64,000 bases of DNA from Myxococcales bacterium (GCA_016793465.1 JAEUJW010000011.1:49141-113140), one strand, 5' to 3'. Shown: positions 23,207-32,909, counted from the stretch's first letter. The notes: a model not told the origin generated them from the letters alone. Numbers and translations are program-made.

Positions 23207-25709
23207 CGGCGTAGGTGGTGCGGGCCTGGTCGGCGAGCGGGCGGGCCTCGGGGTCGGGGTCGAGGGCGCGGGCGAGGGCGAAGCGGGTGCGGGCGAGGGC
23301 GGTCGGCTCGGCGGCGTCGCGGAGCTCGCGGGCGCGGGTGAGCGGCGGGAGGGCGGCCTCGCGGTCGCCGTCGAGGAGGAACAGCTCGCCGAGGCCGGTG
23401 AGCGGGTAGGCGAGGGCGGGGGCGTCGGGGCCGAGGGCGTCGCGGAAGATCGTGCGGGCGCGCTCGTAGTGGTCGCGCGACTCGTCGCGGCGGCCGCGGC
23501 GGAGCAGCACGTCGCCGAGGTTGTTGTGGACGATGCCGACGTTGACGTGGGCCGGGCCGTAGACGCCGACCAGGAGGTCGAAGGCCTGGCGGTAGGTGGC
23601 CTCGGCGGCCTCCCACGCGCCGCGGCGCATGTGCAGCTCGGCGAGGTTGTTGAGCGGCGGGGCGAGGTGCGGGTGGAGCGGGCCGAGCTGCTCGCGGTAG
23701 ATCGCCAGCGAGGCCTGGGAGTGGGCCTCGGCGCGCGCGAGGTCGCCGGTGCGCACGTAGATGTTGCCGAGGTTGTTGTGCACGCCGGCGACGTCGAGCG
23801 CGCCGGGCTCGGGCGAGAGCTCGAGGGCGCGGGCGTAGTGGCGCTCGGCACGGTCGAGGCGGCCGCTCTGGGCGGCGAGCGTGCCCTCGGCGTTCTCGAG
23901 GCCGAGCTCGAGGCGCACGAGCTCGCCCGAGCGCTCGTCGCGGAGGCGGGCCAGCAGGGCCTCGGCGTGGCGGGCCCACTGGCGGGCGACCGGCAGGTCC
24001 TCGCGCCGGTTGGCGTTGTGGATCAGCGCGGTGGCGATGTCGACGAGCAGCACGGTCTCGCGGGTCGACTCGGCGGTGTAGAACGCCTCGGCGAGCGTGT
24101 CGGCGGCCTCGGCCAGGCCGCGGTCGTCCTGCACCTCGCCGACCACGAACTCCGCCTCGGCGAGCAGCGCGGGGTCGCCGAGCTTGCGCGCGCGCTGCAG
24201 GGCCTCGGCGGCGGTGACGGTGGCGCTCTCGAGGCGGGCGGTGCGCCGCTCGGCGCGGCCGAGGGCCAGGCGCTCGCGCACGGCCTGGGCCTCGGGCCCG
24301 CTCGACTGCGCGGTGCGGCCCTGGAGCGTGAGGGTGTCGGCGCAGGCGGCGATCGCCGGCAGCTGGGCGGCGGCCTCGACGGCGTGCTGGACGACGTCGA
24401 CGTCGGCGTCGGCGAGCACGTCGACGAGCGAGCGCAGGTCGACGAGGTTGCGGCGCAGGCAGGCCATGCGCAGGTCGAGCAGGGCGGGCGACTGCTCGCC
24501 GCGCAGGTGGGTGGCCTGGCAGGCGTCGGCGTGCATGGTCGACCAGGCGGCGGCGTAGGCGTCGAGGCGGGCGGCGACGCGGGTGGCGACGTCGTCGGCG
24601 AAGCCGAGGCCGGTCGCGAGCATGGCCGTGCGGACGGCTTGCTTGCGGGCGGGGTCCCACACGCCGACGAGGTTGTCGGCCGCGCCGGCGCACAGGCCCT
24701 GGCGCTGCTCGTAGGTGCGGAGCACGCTCCAGCGCCACAGCCAGGCGGCGAGCAGGAGCAGGGCGACGACGCCGACGGCGACGAGGCGGGCGCGCAGGCG
24801 GCGGCCGGGGTCGCGGCCGAGGGCGGCGAGCAGGGCGTGGAGGTCGGGGTAGCGGCCGCCGGGGGCGCCGGACAGGCCGCGCAGGACCACGCGGCGCAGC
24901 CAGGTCGGGACCTTGCTGCCGGGGGGTTCGGGGACGAGCTCGCCGAGGCAGATGGTGCGGGCGAGGGCGTCGAGGTCGTCGCCGGGGAACGGGCGCACGC
25001 CGTAGAGGGCCTCGTGGAGGCTGACGCAGAAGCTGAATTGATCGGTGAGGGGCGAGCCGGCGGCGCCGCGGAACTGTTCGGGGGCGCAGTAGGCGGGGGT
25101 GCCGGTGAGGGCGCCGGAGCGGGTCAGGCGGGTGTCGAGCGCGACCGAGGCGCCGGAGCGCAGGGCGTCGCGGTCGGTGGCGGGCACGTCGGGGTCGCGG
25201 TCGCGGTCGAAGGCGAGGCCGAAGTCGACCACGCGGGCGCGGCCGTCCTTGTCGACGAGCACGTTGTCGGGCTTGAAGTCGCCGTGCACGAGGCCCTGGG
25301 CGTGGGCGGCGGCGAGGCCGCGACCGGCCTCGCGGAACACGGCGACGATGTCACGCCAGGCGCGGGGCTCGACGCGCAGCCAGGCCGACAGCGGCAGGCC
25401 GTGGATGAACTCCATGGCGATGAAGACCTGCGCGTGGTGGGTGCCGACGTCGTAGACGTTGACGACGTTGGGGTGGGACAGGCGGGCCATCGCCTGGGCC
25501 TCGCGCAGCAGGCGGGCGCGGCCGATGGTCTCGCGCTCGCTGCCGCTGAGGTTGGGGTGGAGCAGCTTGACCGCGACCTTGCGGTCGAGCTCGGGGTCGT
25601 AGGCGGCGTAGACCACGCCCATGCCGCCGGCGCCGATCAGCGAGAGGATCACGAACCGCCCGATCTGCGGCGGCAGGTCGCGCGCGGGCGGTTGCGGCGC
25701 GGGGTCCAT
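23115..25709 (-). CDS. Ser/Thr protein kinase with transmembrane helix and TPR repeats
   Basis: 864 residues from ATG 25709. The kinase domain (about 17-280) has the Gly-rich GAGGMGVVYAAYD, VAVKLL, catalytic loop VHGDFKPDN (H142), DFGLA and GTPAYCAPEQ. The usual HRD Arg is Gly, making it a non-RD kinase, which often do not depend on activation-loop phosphorylation. A single helix (about 305-325) is followed by a mostly helical region and TPR repeats (about 640-830, HNNLGNIYVRTGDLARAEAH type). TPRs sit outside the inner membrane if topology is standard. The architecture matches the kinase at 47686. It probably responds to envelope signals; targets unknown. Confidence 0.92.
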   Translation of the reverse strand: MDPAPQPPARDLPPQIGRFVILSLIGAGGMGVVYAAYDPELDRKVAVKLLHPNLSGSERETIGRARLLREAQAMARLSHPNVVNVYDVGTHHAQVFIAMEFIHGLPLSAWLRVEPRAWRDIVAVFREAGRGLAAAHAQGLVHGDFKPDNVLVDKDGRARVVDFGLAFDRDRDPDVPATDRDALRSGASVALDTRLTRSGALTGTPAYCAPEQFRGAAGSPLTDQFSFCVSLHEALYGVRPFPGDDLDALARTICLGELVPEPPGSKVPTWLRRVVLRGLSGAPGGRYPDLHALLAALGRDPGRRLRARLVAVGVVALLLLAAWLWRWSVLRTYEQRQGLCAGAADNLVGVWDPARKQAVRTAMLATGLGFADDVATRVAARLDAYAAAWSTMHADACQATHLRGEQSPALLDLRMACLRRNLVDLRSLVDVLADADVDVVQHAVEAAAQLPAIAACADTLTLQGRTAQSSGPEAQAVRERLALGRAERRTARLESATVTAAEALQRARKLGDPALLAEAEFVVGEVQDDRGLAEAADTLAEAFYTAESTRETVLLVDIATALIHNANRREDLPVARQWARHAEALLARLRDERSGELVRLELGLENAEGTLAAQSGRLDRAERHYARALELSPEPGALDVAGVHNNLGNIYVRTGDLARAEAHSQASLAIYREQLGPLHPHLAPPLNNLAELHMRRGAWEAAEATYRQAFDLLVGVYGPAHVNVGIVHNNLGDVLLRRGRRDESRDHYERARTIFRDALGPDAPALAYPLTGLGELFLLDGDREAALPPLTRARELRDAAEPTALARTRFALARALDPDPEARPLADQARTTYAAAGLAYARELAQVDDWLHAHPVAPTPAPSP

Positions 25710-25866
25710 CGTCGCAAGGATCACGCGGATGGCGGCGCGTGTCAGCAGACCCGGGGCCCCGCCGGGCGCGCGAACGCACGGGCGGCGCCGGCAGAACGCC
25801 GGTCGCCGCGGCGGACGCGAGGTCCGCGCGCGCGGGAGCGGGGGCCACCGCGCGGGGATCCGCGGC

Positions 25867-27285
25867 TCACGGGGTGCAGGCGACCTCGGAGATGGTCGCG
25901 TCGTCGACGCTCCAGCCGCCGTAGGTGTAGGCGCCGGCGTTGCGCTGGCTGCAGATGCGCACGCGCAGGGCCGAGTTCTTGTGGGCCGTGAGGTCGAAGG
26001 TGACGGACGTCCAGCTGCCGTCGTTGACGCCGGGGTTGGCGTAGCCCTGCTCGAGCTGCACCCAGGCGTTGCCGTCGTAGACCTCGACGCGGTTGACCGA
26101 CCAGTTGGTGTAGTCGACGTGGAGGTGGCGCCAGAAGCGGAAGAACACGGTCGGCAGGGCCGAGGCGTCGACCGCCGGCGAGGTCAGGCAGTTGAACGCG
26201 CCGCTGGTGACGTTGAGGCTGGTGACGAGGCCGCCGACGAACTGACCGGCCACGCCGTTGTCGTCGGTGGTCGTGTGGTCGCTGGCCGGGTCGGCGCCGT
26301 TGGTGCCGCCGACGGGCGAGGCGACCGCGGGCTTGATCTCCCACGAGGCGTCGAGCGCCCAGCCGCCCTGCGAGTCGGCGAAGTCCTCGTAGAGGAGGTA
26401 ACCGGGGCCGTTCGGGGCGACGCAGGCGCCGGCCTCGCAGGCGCTGCCGGCGGTGCAGGCGTTGGCGTCGTCGCAGGCCTCGCCCTCCTTGTTCGGGTCG
26501 GTGACGGTCTCGCAGGCGCCGCTGCCGGGGTTGCACTCGCCGAGGCCGCAGGCGCTGTCGAAGTTGGCGCAGTCCTTGGCGGCGCCGCCGCAGCTGCCGG
26601 CGGTGCACACGTCGGCGGTGGTGCACAGGTCGCCGTCGTCGCAGGCCTGGGCCTCGTTGATCGGCGCGGCCGCGCAGGTGAGGCTGTCCGGGTCGCACAC
26701 GCCGACGTTGCAGGCGTCGTCGAGCATGCTGCAGTCGGCGTCGACGAAGCAGGCGGGCGTGGTGCACACGCCGCCGACGCACGGGACGCCGGCGCAGTCG
26801 TCGTCGACGGAGCAGGCCTGGCCGACGTCGCAGTCGCCGCAGGCGGCGCCGCCGCAGTCGATGTCGGTCTCGTCCTGATCGACGACGCCGTTGGCACACA
26901 GGTCGCCGCCGGTCGAGCTGTCGCTGCCGGTCGAGCTGTCGCCGCCGGTCGAGCTGTCGCCGCCGCCGGTCGAGCTGTCGCCGCCGGTCGAGCTGTCGCC
27001 GCGGCCGGTCGAGCTGTCGCCGGTGGTCGTCAGGGTGGTGGCGACGCCGGTGTCGGGATCGCCGGTCGTGAGGTCGGGCTGGCTGGTGGTGGAGGCGGTG
27101 GTGGTGGTGGTGACGTCGGGCTGGCTGGCGGTCGGCTCGCCCGTGGGGGCGGTGGTCGAGGTCGTCGGAGCGACGCCGGTGTCGGAGGTGGTGTCGGCGT
27201 CGCCGGTCGCGCCGGAGCCGCTGTCGCCGCACGCGGGGGCGAGGGACAGGGCGGCCACGAGCGCGGTCAGGTGAGTTCTTTGCAT
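25867..27285 (-). CDS. Lipoprotein with Ser/Thr-Gly repeats, Cys-rich domains and a MAM-like C-terminus
   Basis: 472 residues from ATG 27285; lipobox LAPAC. A long Thr/Ser-rich linker includes repeated DSSTGG units (about residues 85-125, coordinates about 26900-27030). Next come Cys-rich modules (CANGVVDQDETDIDCGG, then CSVDDDCAGVPCVGGVC) of the kind abundant in Nannocystaceae surface proteins. The last 170 residues (EDFADSQGGWALDASWE onward) look like a MAM/concanavalin-type beta-sandwich often used for adhesion. The protein is likely cell-surface. No enzymatic motif is seen. Confidence 0.82.
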   Translation of the reverse strand: MQRTHLTALVAALSLAPACGDSGSGATGDADTTSDTGVAPTTSTTAPTGEPTASQPDVTTTTTASTTSQPDLTTGDPDTGVATTLTTTGDSSTGRGDSSTGGDSSTGGGDSSTGGDSSTGSDSSTGGDLCANGVVDQDETDIDCGGAACGDCDVGQACSVDDDCAGVPCVGGVCTTPACFVDADCSMLDDACNVGVCDPDSLTCAAAPINEAQACDDGDLCTTADVCTAGSCGGAAKDCANFDSACGLGECNPGSGACETVTDPNKEGEACDDANACTAGSACEAGACVAPNGPGYLLYEDFADSQGGWALDASWEIKPAVASPVGGTNGADPASDHTTTDDNGVAGQFVGGLVTSLNVTSGAFNCLTSPAVDASALPTVFFRFWRHLHVDYTNWSVNRVEVYDGNAWVQLEQGYANPGVNDGSWTSVTFDLTAHKNSALRVRICSQRNAGAYTYGGWSVDDATISEVACTP

Positions 27286-27406
27286 GGCCACGGGTATGGC
27301 CACGGCGTGAAGATTCGTCCGCAGGGCCGCGAAGAAATGTTTGTCGCAGTCAACGCACGGCGGGCGCGCCGCGCGGTGAAAGAGACGCTGAAGACCGGGC
27401 CCGCGC

Positions 27407-28474
27407 TCAGCCGGCCTCGCGCAGGGCGCGGCCGCGGGACTGGTGCTCGTGCACGGGCTTCTGCAGGGTCAGGCGCTGGCCCGCGGCGCGGCCGGCCTCG
27501 TGCGCGCGGCTGCGGCGGACCCCGGTCTTGGCCATGCTGCGCAGGTGCGGGTGACGATCGCGGGTGAAGCGCTCGAGGTCGGGATCGCCGAGCCAGACCA
27601 GGCCGACCTCGGCGTTGCGGGCGCGCTCGCTGCGGAGCTTGTCGCGGAAGCCGAGCAGCACGCCGGCGGCGTACTCGCGGCGGTGGGTCGGCAGGAGGCC
27701 GTGCTCGCCGGCCTCGCGGCGCCACAGGCGGTCGACGCTGGCGTGCAGGAAGTCGTGCACGTAGCTGGCGATCTCGAGGTTGGCGGCGCTGCCGAGCACC
27801 TCGAGCGCGCGCTCGTGGCGGTCGCGGCGGGCGTTGTAGGTCGAGGCCCAGATGCACTCGACGAAGAAGAACTCGCCGAGGATGGCGCCGACGAGCTTCC
27901 AGTCGAGCGGGAGGGCGGCGGCGCTGCTGCCGAGGCGGCGCGCGGCGTAGGCGAGGGCGGCGTGGTCGGCGGGCGGGCGCTCGAGGTTGTGGCGCAGCAG
28001 CAGGGTGTTGGCCGCGGCCATGGCGGCCTCGGCCTCGTGGCGGTTGGCCGAGGTCGCGAGCGCGAGCAGCTTCTGCACGCGGCGGAGGATGCGGTTGGGT
28101 TCGTCCGCGGCGGAGGCGGGGCGGGGCGCGCCGCTGGCGTCGGGGTCGATGCCGAGGAGGCGGCAGGCGCGGGCGAACAGCGGGCCGTGGGGGCGATCCT
28201 CGCCGCCGAGCCGCTCGTCGACGTACTGGTGGGCCATCTCGTGCTTCAGGGTGGCGAGCACGTCGTCCCAGGCGTGGGACCAGATGTGCGCGTGGGCGAG
28301 GCTGAGGATCCGGGCCTCGCGCTCCCAGTGGCCGAGGCGCTGGCTGCCGCCGTCGATCTGGAACACCGGCGGGGTCAACGTCTCGCCGAGGTGGCGTTTA
28401 TTAAAGTCCTGCCAGCAGCGACGCAGCTCGCAGAGCCAGGCCGCGTGGAGCTGTTCGCCGGGGACCCTGGGCAT
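27407..28474 (-). CDS. SprT-like zinc metallopeptidase with DUF2786 domain
   Basis: 355 residues from ATG 28474. Residues about 1-120 are SprT-like with the zinc motif H78-E79-M-A-H82 followed by YVDERLGGEDRPHGPLF. A DUF2786 segment follows (NRILRRVQKLLALATSAN). The C-terminal third is basic (RSRAHEAGRAAGQR). SprT-domain proteins are DNA-linked proteases in eukaryotes, while bacterial SprT is little studied; DUF2786 has no known role. It is divergent from the lipoprotein gene at 28545 across a 70-bp gap. Confidence 0.87.
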   Translation of the reverse strand: MPRVPGEQLHAAWLCELRRCWQDFNKRHLGETLTPPVFQIDGGSQRLGHWEREARILSLAHAHIWSHAWDDVLATLKHEMAHQYVDERLGGEDRPHGPLFARACRLLGIDPDASGAPRPASAADEPNRILRRVQKLLALATSANRHEAEAAMAAANTLLLRHNLERPPADHAALAYAARRLGSSAAALPLDWKLVGAILGEFFFVECIWASTYNARRDRHERALEVLGSAANLEIASYVHDFLHASVDRLWRREAGEHGLLPTHRREYAAGVLLGFRDKLRSERARNAEVGLVWLGDPDLERFTRDRHPHLRSMAKTGVRRSRAHEAGRAAGQRLTLQKPVHEHQSRGRALREAG

Positions 28475-28504
28475 GGGGGCGGAGGATGGCAGAGGGCGCG
28501 GGGC

Positions 28505-28534
28505 GAGACAACTTCGTGGCGAGGCCGGTACACT
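28505..28534 (+). promoter_or_regulatory. Putative promoter of lipoprotein/TonB-receptor pair
   Basis: GAGACA, 18 nt, TACACT (28529-28534), then 10 nt to the GTG at 28545. Confidence 0.35.
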
Positions 28535-28544
28535 GGCCCGGAGC

Positions 28545-29606
28545 GTGCGGCACGGCCAGCAGACGGGAGCGAGGCGCCTTCGGCGCTGGGCGCGTGGGGC
28601 CGCGGGGATCGCCCTGCTCGCGGGCTGCCTGCCCGAGGCGCCGCCGCCGTGGCAGGTCGACCACACCATCGTCGGGGCGTTCCGCGTCGAGGTGGAGGAC
28701 GCGGGGGCGTGGTCGGCCGTGTCGCCGCGGGCCGACCGCACGATCGCCGAGGTGATGCCGGGCGACACGATCCGGCCGCGGCCGTGGATCATCGGGCCCG
28801 ACGGGCCGGTCGACGCGGACGCGGACCCGCCGCGCTACTTTTATTGCGAGGCGGCGAGCTGCCTCGGCGCGGTGACCCGGCCGGGCGGGGTGCCGGACTG
28901 CGACGACGGCGAGCTCGGCGAGGAGGTGCCGCCGTCGCGGACGTGCGAGCTGCGCGGCGGGCGGTTGAAGCTCGGCGAGATGACGGCGCTGCGGGGGCTG
29001 CCGGCGCTGCTCATGGTCTCGGGCACGCCCGAGGGGCCGGACGCGGACACGTGCCTGCGACGCCTGCGCGGCCTCGACGGCGCCGCGGAGTCGCTGCAGG
29101 ACTGCATCATCAGCGTCCACGTGCTCGAGCTGGGGCCGACGTGGCGGCGGCTGCTGCTGGCGGTCTACCTCGAGCTCGAGGACGCGGTGCCGCTGTCGCT
29201 CGTGACCGACGAGGTGACCGCGGCCGAGCCCGACCTGTTCCCCGGCGAGCCGGCGCTGGCGGTCACCGTGGCCTCTCCGGGGGAGGCGCCGCGCGAGCGG
29301 ACGCCGGAGCGCGGGGAGACGATCGCGGTGCGCCCGGGGGCGGCGATCGAGGTGACGGCGGAGGTCGACCCGCTCGACGCGCAGACCTCGTGGTTCATCG
29401 ACAGCCAGGGCGCGTTCTCGTCGGCGCCCGAGGTGCTGACGATCGGGTGGCTGTTCTCCGAGGAGGTCGCGTGGACGACGCCCGACCTGCTGACCGTGCG
29501 CTTCACCGCGCCGACGCGGTCGGGGCCGCTGGTGGTCTACGCGCTGCTCGGCGACGGCGACGGGGTCACGGGCACGTGGCTGCGCTTCGAGGTCGCGCAG
29601 CCATGA
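28545..29606 (+). CDS. Lipoprotein of unknown function coupled to a TonB-dependent receptor
   Basis: 353 residues from GTG 28545, which gives a twin-basic n-region and lipobox LLAGC. The body has two Cys pairs and Ig-like beta segments (RPGAAIEVTAEVDP onward) but no family I can name. ATGA overlap with the receptor gene indicates co-translation, so it may be a surface or periplasmic accessory to that receptor. No SusD-like TPR pattern is seen. Confidence 0.75.
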   Translation: MRHGQQTGARRLRRWARGAAGIALLAGCLPEAPPPWQVDHTIVGAFRVEVEDAGAWSAVSPRADRTIAEVMPGDTIRPRPWIIGPDGPVDADADPPRYFYCEAASCLGAVTRPGGVPDCDDGELGEEVPPSRTCELRGGRLKLGEMTALRGLPALLMVSGTPEGPDADTCLRRLRGLDGAAESLQDCIISVHVLELGPTWRRLLLAVYLELEDAVPLSLVTDEVTAAEPDLFPGEPALAVTVASPGEAPRERTPERGETIAVRPGAAIEVTAEVDPLDAQTSWFIDSQGAFSSAPEVLTIGWLFSEEVAWTTPDLLTVRFTAPTRSGPLVVYALLGDGDGVTGTWLRFEVAQP

Positions 29607-31984
29607 GCGTGGCGGGGTTGCTGGGGGCGTGGCTGCTGGCCCTCGCGCCGGCCGCGGCCGGGCCGAACCCGGATCCGTGCCAGGCGCAGGCGTGCGGGAC
29701 GATCGCGGCCCGCGTGCGGGCCGGCGGGCAGCGCGAGGCGATGGCCGACACCGCGGTGATCGCGGTGCCGGCGTCGTCGAAGAAGCTGCGCGCGGTCGAG
29801 GATCCGGCGTCGGACCGGCCGGCGTGGATCCGCCGGGCGACCACCGACGCGGCCGGCGACGTGACGCTGACGACGCCGCCGGGGCTGGTGCGCCTGGTGA
29901 TCGTGGCGCCGGGCTTCGACCGCTACGAGGCGGTGGTCGAGGTGACGGCGAACCAGACCACGCCGACGTTCAAGCTGTTCCCGCGGCCGCAGGGGCACAA
30001 CCCCTACCGCACGGTGGTGCGCACGCCGACCGATCCGGCGCGCGTGCCCGACGTGGCGGCGCGCCGGCTGACGCGCGAGGAGATCGCGACCCTGCCGGGC
30101 TCGCAGGGCGACCCGCTGCGGGCGCTGCAGAACCTGCCCGGGGTGGCGCGCACGCCGGGCGGGCTGGGGCTGCTGGTGCTGCGCGGGGCGAGCCCCAACC
30201 AGTCGGGCGTGTACGTGGGGGAGCACCCGGTGCCGCGGGCGTTCCACGCGCTGTCGCTGGCGAGCGTGGTGCCGGCCGACATCATCGAGCGCCTCGACTA
30301 CGTGCCGGGCAACTTCGACAGCCGCTACGGCAACGCGACCGGCGGGGTGGTGGTGATCGAGCCGCGGCGCGGGCGGCGGGACGGCGTGCACGGGTTCGGC
30401 GAGATCGACCTGGCGGCCGCGAGCGCGCTGATCGAGGGCCGGCTCGGCAAGCGCGGCGGGTCGTTCGTGGTGGCGGCCCAGCGCGGGTGGGTCGACGCGG
30501 TGCTGAAGGCGGCCGAGCGGGTGATCGGGCAAAACGACCTGCTGCTGCCGCGCTACTTCGACTACCAGGCGCTGGTGGATCACCCGCTGCGCGGGGGCGG
30601 GTCGATCTCGGCGCGGGTGATCGGCTCGGGCGACCGCATCGTGCTCGACGGGGTCGACCCGTACGACGGGCAGCAGAAGCGGGTGTTCGACTTCCGCAGC
30701 GACTGGCACCGCGCGGACGTGGTGGTCCGGAAGCGGTTCGAACGCTGGCGCTTCATGGTCAGCCCGGCGTTCCGCTACGAGGTCGGCAAGCGGACGATCG
30801 CCGAGGCCCGGGTGCTGCAGCTGCGCCGCGACTACGTCACGTCGCTGCGGGCAGAGGCGGTGCGTCGGCTGTCGGACCGCTTCGAGGTGGTGTTCGGCGC
30901 CGACTCGCTGGTCGACGCGTACACGGTGCGCGGCGAGAGCCCCAGCGCGCCCAACGACCCGACCAGCCCGCTCGAGACGACGTCGACGAAGGGGCTCGAG
31001 ACGTCGCTCGGGGTCTACGCGACCGGGCGCCTGCAGCTCGGGCCGCTGCTGGTGACGCCGGGGGTGCGCGCGTCGGGCTTCCTCGTCGGCGGAGCGAGCG
31101 AATTCTCGGTCGACCCGCGGATCAACGCGCGCCTGCAGCTCGGCGAGCGCTGGAGCCTGAAGCTGGCGGTCGGCTCGTACTCGCAGCTGCGGGTGGTCCG
31201 CTACGCCGGCGAGGCCCGCGTGGTGCCCTCGGGGGTCCGGCTCGGCTCGGGCTACCTGATCATCCCGTCGTTCTTCTCGAACTTCGAGCCGATCGTCACG
31301 TTCGAGCCGCTGGCCGACACGCTGCGGGTGATCCGCGCGCTGCAGGCCAGCGCCGGGGTGGCCCACGAGTTCCTCGGCGGGTTCACGGCGGAGCTGACCG
31401 GGTTCGTGCGCGTGCAGAACAACGGGGTGCCGCCGGCGGTGCTCGATCAGCCGCTGCGCGGCTCGCAGAGCCGGGTCTACGGGTTCGAACTGCTGCTGCG
31501 CCAGCCGCTGACGCGCCGGCTGTACGGCTGGCTGGCCTACACGCTGATGCACAGCGAGCTGCGCAACCACGGGCTCGGCCTGCCGGACGCCGAGTACACC
31601 GGCGACTTCGACCAGCGGCACAACCTGGCGGTGATCCTCAGCTACAAGCTGCCGAAGAACTGGCAGATCGGCGGCCGCTTCCGCGTGGTCTCGGGGCTGC
31701 CGTTCACGCCGGTGGTCGGCGGGGTGCAGTACGCGGACGGGTCGTTCCTGCCGGTGTTCGGCACGTTCAACAGCGACCGCTTCCCGCCGTTTCACCAGCT
31801 CGACGTCCGCGTCGACAAGCGCTGGGTCCTGAAGCGCACCAGCGTGACCGGCTTCCTCGACGTGCAGAACGTGTACAACCGCCAGAACATCGAGGTCTAC
31901 CTCTACAACTACGACTTCCGGCAGATCACCGGGGCGGTCGGCCTGCCGATCTTCCCGTCGATCGGGGTGCGCGTCGACTTCTGA
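29603..31984 (+). CDS. TonB-dependent outer-membrane receptor
   Basis: 793 residues with a signal peptide (LLALAPAAAG). A carboxypeptidase-like beta domain (about 30-120) precedes a plug with LRALQNLPGVARTPGGLGLLVLRGASPNQSG split over 180-210. The rest is a beta-barrel ending in Phe, the outer-membrane insertion signal. Strand repeats such as DFDQRHNLAVILSYKLPKNW are typical of this class. An obvious TonB box is not seen. The substrate is unknown; the co-encoded lipoprotein is the only clue. Confidence 0.92.
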   Translation: MSVAGLLGAWLLALAPAAAGPNPDPCQAQACGTIAARVRAGGQREAMADTAVIAVPASSKKLRAVEDPASDRPAWIRRATTDAAGDVTLTTPPGLVRLVIVAPGFDRYEAVVEVTANQTTPTFKLFPRPQGHNPYRTVVRTPTDPARVPDVAARRLTREEIATLPGSQGDPLRALQNLPGVARTPGGLGLLVLRGASPNQSGVYVGEHPVPRAFHALSLASVVPADIIERLDYVPGNFDSRYGNATGGVVVIEPRRGRRDGVHGFGEIDLAAASALIEGRLGKRGGSFVVAAQRGWVDAVLKAAERVIGQNDLLLPRYFDYQALVDHPLRGGGSISARVIGSGDRIVLDGVDPYDGQQKRVFDFRSDWHRADVVVRKRFERWRFMVSPAFRYEVGKRTIAEARVLQLRRDYVTSLRAEAVRRLSDRFEVVFGADSLVDAYTVRGESPSAPNDPTSPLETTSTKGLETSLGVYATGRLQLGPLLVTPGVRASGFLVGGASEFSVDPRINARLQLGERWSLKLAVGSYSQLRVVRYAGEARVVPSGVRLGSGYLIIPSFFSNFEPIVTFEPLADTLRVIRALQASAGVAHEFLGGFTAELTGFVRVQNNGVPPAVLDQPLRGSQSRVYGFELLLRQPLTRRLYGWLAYTLMHSELRNHGLGLPDAEYTGDFDQRHNLAVILSYKLPKNWQIGGRFRVVSGLPFTPVVGGVQYADGSFLPVFGTFNSDRFPPFHQLDVRVDKRWVLKRTSVTGFLDVQNVYNRQNIEVYLYNYDFRQITGAVGLPIFPSIGVRVDF

Positions 31985-32008
31985 GCCGCGCCGCGCGGGC
32001 GTGAGCCG

Positions 32009-32038
32009 TTGACGGCGGCGGGCGGCGGGGTCGATAGT
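32009..32038 (+). promoter_or_regulatory. Putative promoter of the ATP-grasp gene
   Basis: TTGACG (32009-32014), 18 nt, GATAGT (32033-32038), then 8 nt to the ATG at 32047. Confidence 0.5.
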
Positions 32039-32046
32039 CGCGGGCG

Positions 32047-32907
32047 ATGTCCGACCTGGTCGCTCTCGTCACGGCTCAGCAGGCGCGCACGCTCGACGAG
32101 GACCTGCCGCCGCTGACGGCGGCGCTCGAGCGGCTCGGCCTGCGGCCCGAGGTGGTGGTGTGGGACGACCCGACGGTCGACTGGCACCGCTACGCGCGGG
32201 TGGTGGTGCGCTCGACGTGGGACTACCCGGCGCGGCGGGGCTCGTTCCTCGCGTGGGCCGGGCGCATCGGCGGCGGGCGGCTGTACAACCGCCTGCCGGT
32301 GCTGCGCTGGAACACGGACAAGCGCTACATGGTCGACCTGGCGGCCGCGGGCGTGCCGATCGTGGCGACGGATTGGTGCATGCCGGGCACCCAGCCGCGG
32401 CTCCCGCGGCGGGCCTTCGTCATCAAACCGTCGGTGGGCGGGGGGTCGGTCGGGGCGCGGCGGTTCGCGGCGGAGGAGACCGAGGACGCCGCGCGGCACG
32501 TGGCCCAGCTGCACGCGGCCGGGCACCTGGCGATGATCCAGCCGTACCTCGCGGGCATCGACGCGGTCGGCGAGACGGCGCTGCTGTTCTTCGCGGGCGT
32601 CTACTCGCACGCGATCCGCAAGGCGGCGATCCTCGTCGACGGCATGACGATGGCCGGCGGCGGGCTGTATGCGACCGAGAGGATCACGCCGACCACGCCG
32701 ACGGCCGACGAGATGGCGCTCGCCGAGGCGGCGCTGGCGGCCGTGCCGGGCCGCGAGTCGCTGCTGTACGCGCGGGTCGACGTGATCCCCGGCGACGACG
32801 GCGAGCCGCGCCTGCTCGAGCTCGAGCTGTGCGAGCCGTCGGTGTTCCTCGCCCACGGGCCGGGCGCCGCCGATCGCATGGCCGCCGCGATCGCGGCCCT
32901 GCGCTGA
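32047..32907 (+). CDS. ATP-grasp ligase (COG0189, DcsG-like)
   Basis: 286 residues. It has RSTWDYP near 57, the ATP-binding VIKPSVGGGSVGARRF, and the Mg-binding end LLELELCEPSVF. These features define a branch related to RimK and glutathione synthetase that includes O-ureido-D-serine cyclo-ligase DcsG. Most members are of unknown function; cycloserine synthesis is unlikely here because no other dcs gene is nearby. ATP-grasp enzymes join a carboxylate to an amine or thiol through an acyl phosphate. The gene stands alone, convergent with the phosphatase. Confidence 0.85.
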   Translation: MSDLVALVTAQQARTLDEDLPPLTAALERLGLRPEVVVWDDPTVDWHRYARVVVRSTWDYPARRGSFLAWAGRIGGGRLYNRLPVLRWNTDKRYMVDLAAAGVPIVATDWCMPGTQPRLPRRAFVIKPSVGGGSVGARRFAAEETEDAARHVAQLHAAGHLAMIQPYLAGIDAVGETALLFFAGVYSHAIRKAAILVDGMTMAGGGLYATERITPTTPTADEMALAEAALAAVPGRESLLYARVDVIPGDDGEPRLLELELCEPSVFLAHGPGAADRMAAAIAALR

Positions 32908-32909
32908 GC

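Noticed and set aside
22982..23851. 289-codon minus frame overlapping the kinase 3' end
   Set aside because: Its only protein-like part is the duplicated kinase tail. The rest is low-complexity shadow of the kinase gene.
24857..24879. Possible palindrome copy in the minus-strand kinase (GLSGAPGG)
   Set aside because: The paralogous kinase has GLAREPAE with the same length at this position, so it is ordinary kinase sequence sharing only one arm.
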